This document shows, in pieces, positions 16,876-24,147 of a stretch of 64,000 nucleotides of DNA. The notes under the pieces were generated by a model. The model was not told where the DNA came from. It saw only the letters and a list, made by a program, of their open reading frames with translations, and ran no database searches. The DNA is from Bradyrhizobium tropiciagri (GTDB lineage Bacteria; Pseudomonadota; Alphaproteobacteria; Rhizobiales; Xanthobacteraceae): contig NZ_JAFCKF010000002.1 of NCBI RefSeq assembly GCF_018130545.1, forward strand, positions 1,116,001 to 1,180,000. The letters run 5' to 3'. Numbering within the stretch: position 1 is the stretch's first letter; each line of letters starts with the position of its first letter. The position numbers and the translations under genes are program-made.

Positions 16876-16901
16876 CCCGCATGAGCGCAGCGACATGCGG
16901 G
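16876..16901. repeat. CCCGCAT...ATGCGGG palindrome, copy 3
   Basis: CCCGCAT at 16876-16882, ATGCGGG at 16895-16901, core GAGCGCAGCGAC as in copy 1. Again at a junction of convergent genes. Confidence 0.75.
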
Positions 16902-16926
16902 ACACCACGCTCAATCAAGATGCCTC

Positions 16927-17583
16927 TCAAGATGCCTTGGCCGGCTCGGACATCGTTATCCGGTTCTTGACGCTGGGACGTTCCTGCATCCGTGCATACC
17001 ATGCCAAAAGAGCCTCGCACTCCACGGGTACCGGCACCTTCACGAGTCCCGCGAAGATCAAGCCGCCGATGAGGGTGATATCGGCCATCGTGAACGCCTC
17101 GCCGGCGACGAACGGCCGTCCTTTCAGAACGCCGTCAAAGTACTGCATCCCCCTCAGGGCCTTGTCGCGCTGGCGGAATCCCCATTCGGGGTTCTGATAG
17201 ATCTCGACATCAGGTCCAAGACCCGGCGTGGCGTGGTGGAAATAGACGCTGATGGCGTCAAGCACCTCCAGTTCGGCGCGCTTGCTCATCATGTGGATCA
17301 CGCCTTTTTCGCGCGGGGTTCTGCCGGTCAGCGTCGGCGCGCCATCGAGCGCATCAAGGTACTCGGTAATGGCCGTGCACTCGCCAATGTAGGTCCCGTC
17401 GCTGAGCTCGAGCACCGGCAGGGTGCCGGAGTAGTTCTTGGCGAGGAATTCGGGCTTCTTGTGCTCGCCCTTGTAGAGATCGACCAATACGAACTGCACC
17501 TGCGACCGCAGGTTCTTTTCGGCGAGGGCGATGCGAACGCGGGCCGGATATGGCCCGGTCGGCCAATCGTAAATCTTCATCAT
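16927..17583 (-). CDS. Glutathione S-transferase family protein
   Basis: 218 residues. Thioredoxin-like half MKIYDWPTGPYPARVRIALAEKNL with a possible catalytic Tyr/Ser region, GTLPVLELSDGTYIGECTAITEYLD (cis-Pro VLELSDG... glutathione loop ECTAI), and an all-helical half with FTMADITLIGGLIFAGL. AGGAGTC precedes the first of two ATGs. Divergent from a TetR gene with two identical operator-like dyads between; strongly suggests TetR-repressed, electrophile-inducible expression. Substrate unknown. Confidence 0.9.
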   Translation of the reverse strand: MMKIYDWPTGPYPARVRIALAEKNLRSQVQFVLVDLYKGEHKKPEFLAKNYSGTLPVLELSDGTYIGECTAITEYLDALDGAPTLTGRTPREKGVIHMMSKRAELEVLDAISVYFHHATPGLGPDVEIYQNPEWGFRQRDKALRGMQYFDGVLKGRPFVAGEAFTMADITLIGGLIFAGLVKVPVPVECEALLAWYARMQERPSVKNRITMSEPAKAS

Positions 17584-17597
17584 GACTCCTGTTTTGC

Positions 17598-17615
17598 CTA
17601 CCTGTCACTTGGTAG
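17598..17615. promoter_or_regulatory. TetR operator candidate 1
   Basis: CTACCTGTCACTTGGTAG: CTACC-N8-GGTAG dyad, 14 bases upstream of the GST start. Identical over all 18 bases to the second site at 17653. Confidence 0.8.
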
Positions 17616-17652
17616 GCCCGATATGGGGGCTTTCAATTCGGCCGGTCAAGCC

Positions 17653-17670
17653 CTACCTGTCACTTGGTAG
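17653..17670. promoter_or_regulatory. TetR operator candidate 2
   Basis: Second exact copy of CTACCTGTCACTTGGTAG, 24 bases before the tetR GTG at 17695 and 55 bases (start to start) from the first copy. One site guards each divergent gene. Confidence 0.8.
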
Positions 17671-17694
17671 ATAACGAAGCAGTGAGGCGACGAC

Positions 17695-18258
17695 GTGAGT
17701 GCAAGCGCTCGGGAGGCCATCCTGGCGGCGGCAAAGCGGACCGCGCAGGCGCGCGGCTATGGCGGCCTGAATTTCCGCGATCTCGCCGACGACGTCGGGA
17801 TCAAGGCTGCCAGCATCTACCACCATTTCCCAAGCAAGGCCGACCTCGGCGTGGCCGTCGCACGGCGGTATTGGGAGGACACCGCCGCCCAACTCGAGGC
17901 GATGCTGGCGGAAACCGCCGATCCCGCCCGTTGCCTGCGTCGTTATCCCGAAATGTTTCGCAAAGCGCTCGAGAGCAACAATCGCATGTGCCTCTGCAGC
18001 TTCATGTCCGCGGAAGTCGAGGACCTGCCGGACGCAGTGAAGAAGGAGGTCCAGACCTTTGCCGACGTCAACGTGGCGTGGCTGAGCAAGCTGTTGGTGG
18101 CCGCGGGCCTCGTCAGTTCGAGAAAGAGCGAACAACGGGCCCGCGCCATCTTCGCCGCGATCGCCGGCGCGCAGCTCGTCGCCAGAAGCCGCTCTGACAT
18201 TTCGCTCTACGACGCGACGATCGACAATTATCGCGCCGCGGGTCTGCTCCCGAAGTAG
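17695..18258 (+). CDS. TetR/AcrR family transcriptional regulator
   Basis: 187 residues from a GTG start. HTH at residues about 5-50: REAILAAAKRTAQARGYGGLNFRDLADDVGIKAASIYHHFPSKADLGVAVARRYW. The ligand domain contains three cysteines close together (RCLRRYPE and NRMCLCSFMSAEVED), which could sense electrophiles by thiol modification (inference). Faces the GST gene across two identical palindromes and very probably represses both itself and the GST. Confidence 0.92.
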   Translation: MSASAREAILAAAKRTAQARGYGGLNFRDLADDVGIKAASIYHHFPSKADLGVAVARRYWEDTAAQLEAMLAETADPARCLRRYPEMFRKALESNNRMCLCSFMSAEVEDLPDAVKKEVQTFADVNVAWLSKLLVAAGLVSSRKSEQRARAIFAAIAGAQLVARSRSDISLYDATIDNYRAAGLLPK

Positions 18259-18359
18259 ATCGTCCATGGCTCAATCCTGCTGACGTGGTGCATCACGCCT
18301 CCGGCTGATCCACCCTGCGCGCTTCAACCAGCGTAACGGCATGCAACGGCATTCTCGCG

Positions 18360-18915
18360 ACTGAAACGTCCGAGCCTTGCGTGTCGTTTCACCCTCTCTC
18401 TTGGCAGAGGGCGCAGGGAAGACCGGGTGCCGATCGCACCCATGGGCCCCGTGCAATAGGTGGAAAGCACGGGGGGTAGGACCACAGGTGTAACCGGGAA
18501 CAACCCGGCCTTCCCTGCGCGATGGTTGTGCGGCTTACTTCGTGCTCTCCCCGGCGAGACTGGGCTTTTTTGTCACCGCCCTCGCACGCGCATCGCGCAA
18601 GCGAGAAGACACCTACCACTAGGGCGTCAGGACCACACGACTTCGCCGTCCACCTCACGCGCACTCGTCAGTCGCGCATTCAGCGTCCACCGCATCTCGA
18701 CCCGCGTTCGTGACGATCGCGATCCGCCCCTCGTGTCGGGTGAGACGCGCATATTGAACAGCTGAGTTGGGTCAAACACCAAGCGGAATATTTTCTTATC
18801 TCGGGATTGACGGGTTTTGGTGAGTTGCCCGTCGGGGTGATTTGTCGCAGGCGGTGGAGCGCGATTTGATTTGCGTTGGGCGCGAGCCATTTCCGGCAGC
18901 CCGTATGAGGGCGCG
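18360..18915. repeat. Large mosaic intergenic repeat region
   Basis: About 550 bases without a supported gene (gap 18259-18949). It contains a run beginning CCCTCTCTCTTGGCAGAGGG, the hairpin-like CACGGGGGGTAGGACC block, and a tail (about 18715-18870) with GAATATTTTCTTATCTCG and GTGAGTTGCCCGTCGGGGTG. I recognise the style as the high-copy mosaic elements of Bradyrhizobium genomes; within this window only part recurs (near 11340-11390). Copy number elsewhere is not checkable here. Confidence 0.55.
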
Positions 18916-18949
18916 AGGATTCTATCGGGTGCTCGGTCTTGGCGAGTAA

Positions 18950-19312
18950 GCGGTAAGAATGGACTCGAGAACTACGTCGCGCCTCGTTTGCTTCCGCAAT
19001 ACCGATCCCCAATCCGTTCAAATACAAATTCCAGAAGGGGTGTATCTTTGTAGTTATGCGAAATCCATGAGATCCAGTAGCCGTCAAAAGGCGTTCGGAT
19101 CCGACGTTCAATGCGCTGATGAAATCTAACGCTTGCTTTTTCGGCTTTGCTTCAACCGACTTGAAAAAATCGAAGCATATCGCAGCCAAGCTTTCCGCGT
19201 TATCTTTTACGAACTGAGCATCGAGGTCGTACGGAAGAGTATCATTCTCACCACTCTGACCGATTTCGAGGGCGGCTCGATAAAAATGATCTTGTTTTAT
19301 ATTTGCGGACAT
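18950..19312 (-). pseudogene. Truncated N-terminus of a putative antiviral reverse transcriptase
   Basis: About 120 residues starting MSANIKQDHFYRAALEIGQ and including HGFRITTKIHPFWNLYLNG, LGIGIAEANEARRSSRVHSYRL. The GFR-x-T-T-K-IHPFWN...YLNGL...R-HSYR pattern resembles the region before the catalytic palm of defence-associated (DRT/UG-type) reverse transcriptases. The reading frame continues to 18680 but after about 18950 it runs into the mosaic repeat and no YxDD palm follows, so the gene is broken. The coding part is visibly AT-richer than its surroundings, and it sits directly downstream of guaA. The family assignment is from memory and moderate. Confidence 0.45.
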
Positions 19313-19411
19313 CGATTGTGTCGCTTACCCATTTTCAATCAAAGCAAGCTCGTTCAGACAAGCGGCTGATGTTTGCGGCGAGAGATCACCGGATTCTACA
19401 TCCTATTGTCC

Positions 19412-21010
19412 CTACTCCCACTCAATCGTCCCCGGCGGCTTCGACGTCACGTCGTACACCACCCGGTTCACGCCCTTCACCTCGTTGATGATGCGCGTCG
19501 CGGTCTCGGCCAGAAACTTCATGTCGAACTGGTAGAAGTCCGCGGTCATGCCGTCGGTCGAGGTGACGGCGCGCAGGCCGACGACGTATTCGTAGGTGCG
19601 GCCGTCGCCCATCACGCCGACGGTCTTCACCGGCAGCAGGACCGCAAAAGCCTGCCAGATCGCATCATAGAGGCCGTGCTTGCGGATCTGGTCGATATAG
19701 ACCGCGTCCGCGTTGCGCAGGATATCGAGCTTCTCCCTGGTGATATCGCCGGGGCAGCGGATCGCGAGGCCCGGGCCCGGGAACGGGTGGCGGCCGACGA
19801 ACACTTCGGGCAGGCCGAGCTCGCGGCCGAGCACGCGCACCTCGTCCTTGAACAGCTCGCGCAAGGGCTCGACGAGCTTCATGTTCATGCGTGCCGGTAG
19901 GCCGCCGACATTGTGGTGCGACTTGATGGTGACGGAAGGTCCGCCGGTGAAGGAGACGCTCTCGATCACGTCGGGATAGAGCGTGCCCTGCGCCAGGAAC
20001 GCGGCGCCGCCGATCTTCTTGGCCTCCGCCTCGAACACGTCGATGAACAAGCGCCCGATGGTCTTGCGCTTCACCTCGGGATCGGTGACGCCTTCGAGCT
20101 CGCCCAAAAACTCCTTCGACGCGTCCACATGGACCAGCGGGATGTTGTAGTGGTTGCGGAACAGGTCGACGACGGTCTTGGCCTCGTCGAGCCGCAGCAG
20201 GCCGTGATCGACGAACACGCAGGTGAGCTGGTCGCCGATCGCTTCATGGATCAGGACCGCAGCCACGGCGGAATCGACGCCGCCGGAGAGACCGCAGATC
20301 ACCTTGCCCTGGCCGACCTGGGTGCGGATCTTCTCGATCGCCTCCTCGCGGAAGGCGCGCATGGTCCAGTCGCCGGTGAGACCCGCGACCTTGCGCACGA
20401 AGTTGCGCAGCAGCTTGGCACCGTCGGGCGTGTGCACCACCTCGGGGTGGAACATCAGGCCGTAATACTTCCGCTTCTCGTCCTGGATGATCGCGAACGG
20501 TGCATTCGGCGAGGTGCCGGCCACCGAGAAGCCGGGCGGCATTTTTGTGATCCGATCGCCATGGCTCATCCACACCTGGTGCTTTTCGCCGTGGCCCCAG
20601 ACGCCGTCGAACAGCTGACTGTCGGTCTTCACTTCGACATCGGCGCGGCCGAATTCGCGGTGATGCCCGCCCTCGACCTCGCCGCCGAGCTGGGCCGCCA
20701 AGGTCATCTGGCCGTAGCAGATGCCGAGCACGGGAACGCCGGATTCGAAGATCAGCTGCGGGGCGCGCGGCGAGCCGGTTTCATGCACCGACTCAGGCCC
20801 GCCGGAGAGGATCACGGCTTTGGGCTTCATCTCCTTGAAGGCGGCCTCCGCCTTCTGGAACGGCACGATCTCGGAATAGACGCCCATCTCGCGGACGCGG
20901 CGGGCGATCAGTTGCGTCACCTGGCTGCCGAAATCGACAATCAGAATCTTGTCATGCGCCGAGGCCGCTGATGGCGTCGACGAGTCACGGGCTGTGTGCT
21001 GGGCTGTCAT
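19412..21010 (-). CDS. guaA: GMP synthase (glutamine-hydrolysing)
   Basis: 532 residues. Converts XMP to GMP with ATP and glutamine, last step of guanine nucleotide synthesis. Class I amidotransferase at the N-terminus ([20 protein letters not shown]; nucleophile in GICYGQ; FHPEV His-x-Glu), then the ATP pyrophosphatase P-loop [15 protein letters not shown], and the C-terminal dimer domain ending [10 protein letters not shown] as in all bacteria. Start at ATG 21010 (MTAQHT) matches family length; an open frame reaches 21067. guaB lies 8 kb away on the same strand. The conserved 3' end is a well-known target for island integrases, notable given the RT remnant beyond it. Confidence 0.97.
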   Translation of the reverse strand: MTAQHTARDSSTPSAASAHDKILIVDFGSQVTQLIARRVREMGVYSEIVPFQKAEAAFKEMKPKAVILSGGPESVHETGSPRAPQLIFESGVPVLGICYGQMTLAAQLGGEVEGGHHREFGRADVEVKTDSQLFDGVWGHGEKHQVWMSHGDRITKMPPGFSVAGTSPNAPFAIIQDEKRKYYGLMFHPEVVHTPDGAKLLRNFVRKVAGLTGDWTMRAFREEAIEKIRTQVGQGKVICGLSGGVDSAVAAVLIHEAIGDQLTCVFVDHGLLRLDEAKTVVDLFRNHYNIPLVHVDASKEFLGELEGVTDPEVKRKTIGRLFIDVFEAEAKKIGGAAFLAQGTLYPDVIESVSFTGGPSVTIKSHHNVGGLPARMNMKLVEPLRELFKDEVRVLGRELGLPEVFVGRHPFPGPGLAIRCPGDITREKLDILRNADAVYIDQIRKHGLYDAIWQAFAVLLPVKTVGVMGDGRTYEYVVGLRAVTSTDGMTADFYQFDMKFLAETATRIINEVKGVNRVVYDVTSKPPGTIEWE

Positions 21011-21096
21011 GGCAAGCAGATACGCGACGGCGCCCGCCCCCGCAACCGCGGCCAGCGTTGCGCCCACATTCTTCTTTGGGCATGGACAAATCGATA

Positions 21097-21117
21097 TAGG
21101 TCAGTATTATTGACCTA
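21097..21117. promoter_or_regulatory. Perfect 7-7-7 dyad upstream of SnoaL gene
   Basis: TAGGTCA-N7-TGACCTA between guaA and the SnoaL-like gene, ending 31 bases before its ATG. The core GGTC-N9-GACC is the same as in the HxlR operator at 22721-22741. Confidence 0.65.
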
Positions 21118-21148
21118 ATTTGGCTTTGACCAATGCAGGAGGAAATCG

Positions 21149-21520
21149 ATGCCGGAGTTTCACGAGTCCTCGCGCCTTGCCGCCCTCGGGCGCGACTGGA
21201 TCACCGCCTGGAACGCGCGCGACCTCGAGCGCGTGCTGGCGATGTATGCTGACGATACCGAGATGACCTCGGACCGGATCCCGGCGTTCGGCTTCGGCGC
21301 GACCGGCACGGTGCGCGGCAAGGCGCAGCTGCGGGCCTATTGGAGCGCGGCGCTGGCGAAACTGCCCGAGCTGCATTTCGAGCTGATCGACCTCTATGTC
21401 TCGCCCGACAGCGTCGTGGTGTTCTATCGGAACGAACGCGGCAAGAAGATCTGCGAATATCTGCGACTCGATGCCGAGGGCAGGATCCGGCAGGGCTCGG
21501 CGAACCATCTGGTGGGTTGA
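21149..21520 (+). CDS. SnoaL-like/NTF2-fold protein
   Basis: 123 residues with the NTF2/SnoaL cone fold pattern: SRLAALGRDWITAWNARDLERVLAMYADDTEMTSD, GTVRGKAQLRAYWSAAL, LIDLYVSPDSVVVFYRNE and a closing strand ICEYLRLDAEGRIRQGSA. AGGAGGAAATCG gives a strong ribosome site. Such proteins bind small hydrophobic ligands or isomerise ketones; no specific role can be named. The upstream dyad shares its core with the nearby HxlR sites, suggesting the same regulator. Followed by a mosaic palindromic element. Confidence 0.85.
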   Translation: MPEFHESSRLAALGRDWITAWNARDLERVLAMYADDTEMTSDRIPAFGFGATGTVRGKAQLRAYWSAALAKLPELHFELIDLYVSPDSVVVFYRNERGKKICEYLRLDAEGRIRQGSANHLVG

Positions 21521-21528
21521 GGGCAGAC

Positions 21529-21649
21529 CGTAGGGTGGGTTAGCCGATCACGTCCTCGGCCGCACAACAAGCGACGGCGGGAGGCGTAACCCACCGAGCC
21601 ACACGACGAGAACATCGGTGGGTTACGGCTTCGCCTAACCCACCCTACG
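21529..21649. repeat. Mosaic palindromic element, second copy
   Basis: Outer arms CGTAGGGTGGGTTAG and CTAACCCACCCTACG are perfectly complementary over 15 bases; an inner pair (GTAACCCACCGA / TCGGTGGGTTAC) nests inside. Same family as 7975-8102. Sits between the SnoaL and cupin genes. Confidence 0.8.
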
Positions 21650-21672
21650 CACCGAGTTTGAGGACACGCCGA

Positions 21673-22005
21673 ATGAAAATCCCGACCCTGCCCTTCACCG
21701 TCACCGACTGGAGCTCCATCGAACCTTCAGTGCATCCCGGCGAGACCGGGCAGGCGCTGTGGCGCACGCTCAACATCGGCGAGCTGCGGGTGCGGATGGT
21801 CGAGTATTCGCCCGGCTATCTCGCCGATCACTGGTGCGATCGCGGTCATGTGCTCTTCGTCGTCACCGGCGAGCTCGACACCGAGCTGCGCGACGGCCGC
21901 AGATTCACGCTGAAGCCGGGCATGAGCTACCAGGTCTCCGATTTCGGCGACGCCGCGCATCGCTCGTCGACGACGACGGGCGCGACGTTGTTCATTGTGG
22001 ATTGA
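21673..22005 (+). CDS. DHCW-motif cupin fold protein
   Basis: 110 residues, single-domain cupin: IPTLPFTVTDWSSIEPSVHPGETGQALWRT, then YSPGYLADHWCDRGHVLFVVTGELDTELRDGRRFTLKPGMSYQV, ending HRSSTTTGATLFIVD. The ADHWCDRGHVLFV block is the hallmark after which the family is named; its His and Cys may bind a metal. I use ATG 21673 (MKIPTL) with GAGGACACG upstream. Function unknown. Lies between the SnoaL gene and the HxlR/MFS locus. Confidence 0.88.
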   Translation: MKIPTLPFTVTDWSSIEPSVHPGETGQALWRTLNIGELRVRMVEYSPGYLADHWCDRGHVLFVVTGELDTELRDGRRFTLKPGMSYQVSDFGDAAHRSSTTTGATLFIVD

Positions 22006-22107
22006 AGCGGTCGCTCCACTCTCTCCCGTCACCCTGAGGAGGTCGCGAAGCGACCGTCTCGAAGGGCGACAGCCCGACTCTCTCCCCATCCTTCGAGGCT
22101 CGCTACG

Positions 22108-22154
22108 CTCGCACCTCCAGCGACAAAGGCGAAGCCTTTGCGCGGGGATGACGG
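22108..22154. repeat. 47-bp element, inverted partner at 32857
   Basis: This 47-base block (ends CTCGCACCTCC and GGGGATGACGG) is the exact reverse complement of 32857-32903. It carries an internal palindrome AAAGGC-GAA-GCCTTT. Part of a larger GACCGTCTCGAAGGG-type mosaic beginning near 22025. Confidence 0.85.
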
Positions 22155-22198
22155 CGGAGTGCGGGGACAGCGCCGCGTTGACTGGTGCGCACATTCGC

Positions 22199-22651
22199 TC
22201 ACCGCTTCCGCACCGCAACCTTCTTCACCTTGGTGTCCGACCACACCAGCGGCTTGCCGCCCTTCGACGGCAGCACGAGTTGCCCGACCGCTTGCCCGGC
22301 CGGATCAAGCAGCACCGAATGCGGCTCGCCGCGGGCATAGAGATGCGCCTCGCCCCATTGCCGCAACGAGACCACGATCGGGAACAGGTCGTGGCCGCGT
22401 TTGGTGAGCACATATTCCTGATAGGCGCTGCCGTCTGACGCTGCGACCTGCTCGAGCACACCGAGCTCAACCAGCGTGCGCAGCCGCGCCGTCAGCATGC
22501 CCTTGGCGATGCCGAGGTTCTTTTGGAAATCGCCGAACCGGCGCAGGCCGTCGAAGGCGTCGCGCACGATCAACAGCGACCACCAGTCGCCGATCGCGTC
22601 CAGCGCGCGCGCCACCGGGCAGTCCGCTTTGGCGAATCCGGTCCGCTTCAT
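22199..22651 (-). CDS. HxlR family transcriptional regulator
   Basis: 150 residues. The winged helix begins CPVARALDAIGDWWSLLIVRDAFDGLRRFGDFQKNLGIAKGMLTARLRTLVELGVLEQ and ends YVLTKRGHDLFPIVVSLRQWGEAHL. The conserved Cys17-type residue (KADCPVARAL), used for thiol sensing in YodB/HypR relatives, is present. Start at ATG 22651 (MKRTGF) is family-like; the frame is open to 22720 across the operators. Divergent from an MFS exporter; two 7-7-7 dyads lie between. Probably a repressor of the pump induced by electrophiles or quinones (inference). Confidence 0.92.
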   Translation of the reverse strand: MKRTGFAKADCPVARALDAIGDWWSLLIVRDAFDGLRRFGDFQKNLGIAKGMLTARLRTLVELGVLEQVAASDGSAYQEYVLTKRGHDLFPIVVSLRQWGEAHLYARGEPHSVLLDPAGQAVGQLVLPSKGGKPLVWSDTKVKKVAVRKR

Positions 22652-22683
22652 CGCGGCCAATCTCCTTCGATCACGATTCCGAA

Positions 22684-22704
22684 CTGGTCTTAAAATAGGA
22701 CTAG
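22684..22704. promoter_or_regulatory. HxlR operator candidate, imperfect
   Basis: CTGGTCT-N7-GGACTAG, a 7-7-7 dyad with 5 of 7 complementary positions, start-to-start 37 bases from the perfect site at 22721. Confidence 0.6.
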
Positions 22705-22720
22705 ACAGTGCCCGATGCAA

Positions 22721-22741
22721 CTGGTCTCATGATAAGACCAG
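22721..22741. promoter_or_regulatory. HxlR operator candidate, perfect
   Basis: CTGGTCT-N7-AGACCAG, 24 bases before the MFS ATG at 22766. Core GGTC-N9-GACC recurs upstream of the SnoaL gene. Confidence 0.75.
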
Positions 22742-22765
22742 ATTGTGAATTGCAGCGGAGGCAAG

Positions 22766-24040
22766 ATGACAGACCAATCGATGGCGGAGGCCGGACCGGT
22801 CAAACGGAACAACAGGACGAACGACAAACGCGCTAACGCAGGGGCAAGCGCCCTTTCACCCGCGGTCGTGCTGCTGTTCGCCGTCGCCTGCGGGCTCAGC
22901 GTCGCCAACATCTACTTTGCCCAGCCGCTACTCGACACCATGGCGCAGGATCTGGCCATCACGCCCGCGGTGATCGGCGGCGTCGTGACGCTGACGCAGA
23001 TCGGCTACGCTTTCGGGCTGATGCTGATCGTGCCGCTCGGCGATCTCTGGGATCGCCGCAGGCTGATCGTCGGCCAGACCGTGCTGTCGGCGATCGCGCT
23101 CGCCATCGTCGGCACCGCGCCGAACGCCGTTGTGCTGCTCGCCGGCATGGTGCTGGTCGGGCTGCTCGCGGTCGTGATCCAGGTGCTGGTGGCCTACGCC
23201 GCGACACTCGCTGCACCGGCCGATCGCGGCCGCACCATCGGCACCGTGACCAGCGGCGTGGTGTCGGGCATCTTGCTGGCACGTTTTGCCGCCGGCGCGC
23301 TGGCCGATCTCGCCGGCTGGCGCGTGGTCTACCTCACCTCGGCCGCGCTGACGCTGGTGCTGGCGGCGCTCCTGGCTCGCGCGCTGCCGCGGCATGCACC
23401 GCAGCCGATGGCCGGATCGTCCTACGCAAAGCTGTTGCGCTCGACGGCTACCCTGTTCGCTGAGGAGCCCGTGCTGCGCGAGCGCGCAGTGTTCGCGCTT
23501 TTGATCTTCGCTACCTTCAGCGTGTTCTGGAGCTCGGTCGTGCTGCCGCTTGCCGCGCCGCCGCTGTCGCTCTCGCACACCACGATCGGCATGCTCGGGA
23601 TCGCGGGCCTTGCCGGCGCACTGGCCGCGCGCAATTCCGGCCAGCTCGCCGATCGCGGCTGGGGACAGCGCACCACCGGATTGTCGTTGCTCCTGATGCT
23701 CGCCGGCTGGGTGCCGATCGCCTGCCTCAACACTTCGCTATGGCTGGTCCTGGCGGGCGTGCTGATGATCGACTTCGCGGTGCAGGCGATCCACGTCACC
23801 AACCAGAGCCTGATCGTCGCCGCGCGCCCCGAGGCCGCGAGCCGCCTGGTCGGCGGCTACATGGTGTTCTATTCGATCGGCACCGGATTCGGCGCGATCT
23901 CTTCGACGCTGGCCTATGCGGCGGCCGGCTGGCTCGGCGTCTGCGTGCTGGGGGCTACGATCAGCGCGATTGCGCTGCTGTTCTGGGTGATCGTGGTGAG
24001 CAGGACACCGGCGCCTGCAGGCGTGTGCTCCGAAGCGTAG
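22766..24040 (+). CDS. MFS transporter (drug-efflux type)
   Basis: 424-residue inner-membrane protein with twelve predicted helices. Motif A appears as GDLWDRRRLIVGQ after helix 2, and the helix-1 start reads ACGLSVANIYFAQPLLDTMAQDL, typical of a proteobacterial subfamily of multidrug-type exporters. ATG 22766 follows GGAGGCAAG; the earlier in-frame GTG at 22745 would overlap the operator. Controlled very probably by the divergent HxlR. The MFS at 43704 shares the same layout and is a paralogue. Substrate unknown. Confidence 0.9.
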   Translation: MTDQSMAEAGPVKRNNRTNDKRANAGASALSPAVVLLFAVACGLSVANIYFAQPLLDTMAQDLAITPAVIGGVVTLTQIGYAFGLMLIVPLGDLWDRRRLIVGQTVLSAIALAIVGTAPNAVVLLAGMVLVGLLAVVIQVLVAYAATLAAPADRGRTIGTVTSGVVSGILLARFAAGALADLAGWRVVYLTSAALTLVLAALLARALPRHAPQPMAGSSYAKLLRSTATLFAEEPVLRERAVFALLIFATFSVFWSSVVLPLAAPPLSLSHTTIGMLGIAGLAGALAARNSGQLADRGWGQRTTGLSLLLMLAGWVPIACLNTSLWLVLAGVLMIDFAVQAIHVTNQSLIVAARPEAASRLVGGYMVFYSIGTGFGAISSTLAYAAAGWLGVCVLGATISAIALLFWVIVVSRTPAPAGVCSEA

Positions 24041-24050
24041 CGGCCTCATC

Positions 24051-24135
24051 CGTCATTGCGAGGAGCGATAGCGACGAAGCAATCCATTTCTCCGCTTGCG
24101 GCGTGATGGATTGCTTCGCTTCGCTTGCAATGACG
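24051..24135. repeat. GTCATTGCGAGGAGC palindromic repeat, copy 1
   Basis: Arms CGTCATTGCGAGGAGCGA...AAGCAATCCAT and ATGGATTGCTTCG...GCAATGACG. Common alphaproteobacterial intergenic palindrome; second copy at 41520-41607. Lies at the junction of convergent genes. Confidence 0.85.
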
Positions 24136-24147
24136 ACGGAGAAAGCC

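Noticed and set aside
18680-18949. C-terminal continuation of the RT-like frame
   Set aside because: Sequence is the intergenic mosaic repeat read by chance; no palm-domain motifs.
18300-19440. Intact genomic island at guaA with att sites
   Set aside because: No integrase and no second copy of the guaA 3' terminal sequence could be found nearby; only a scar is supported.
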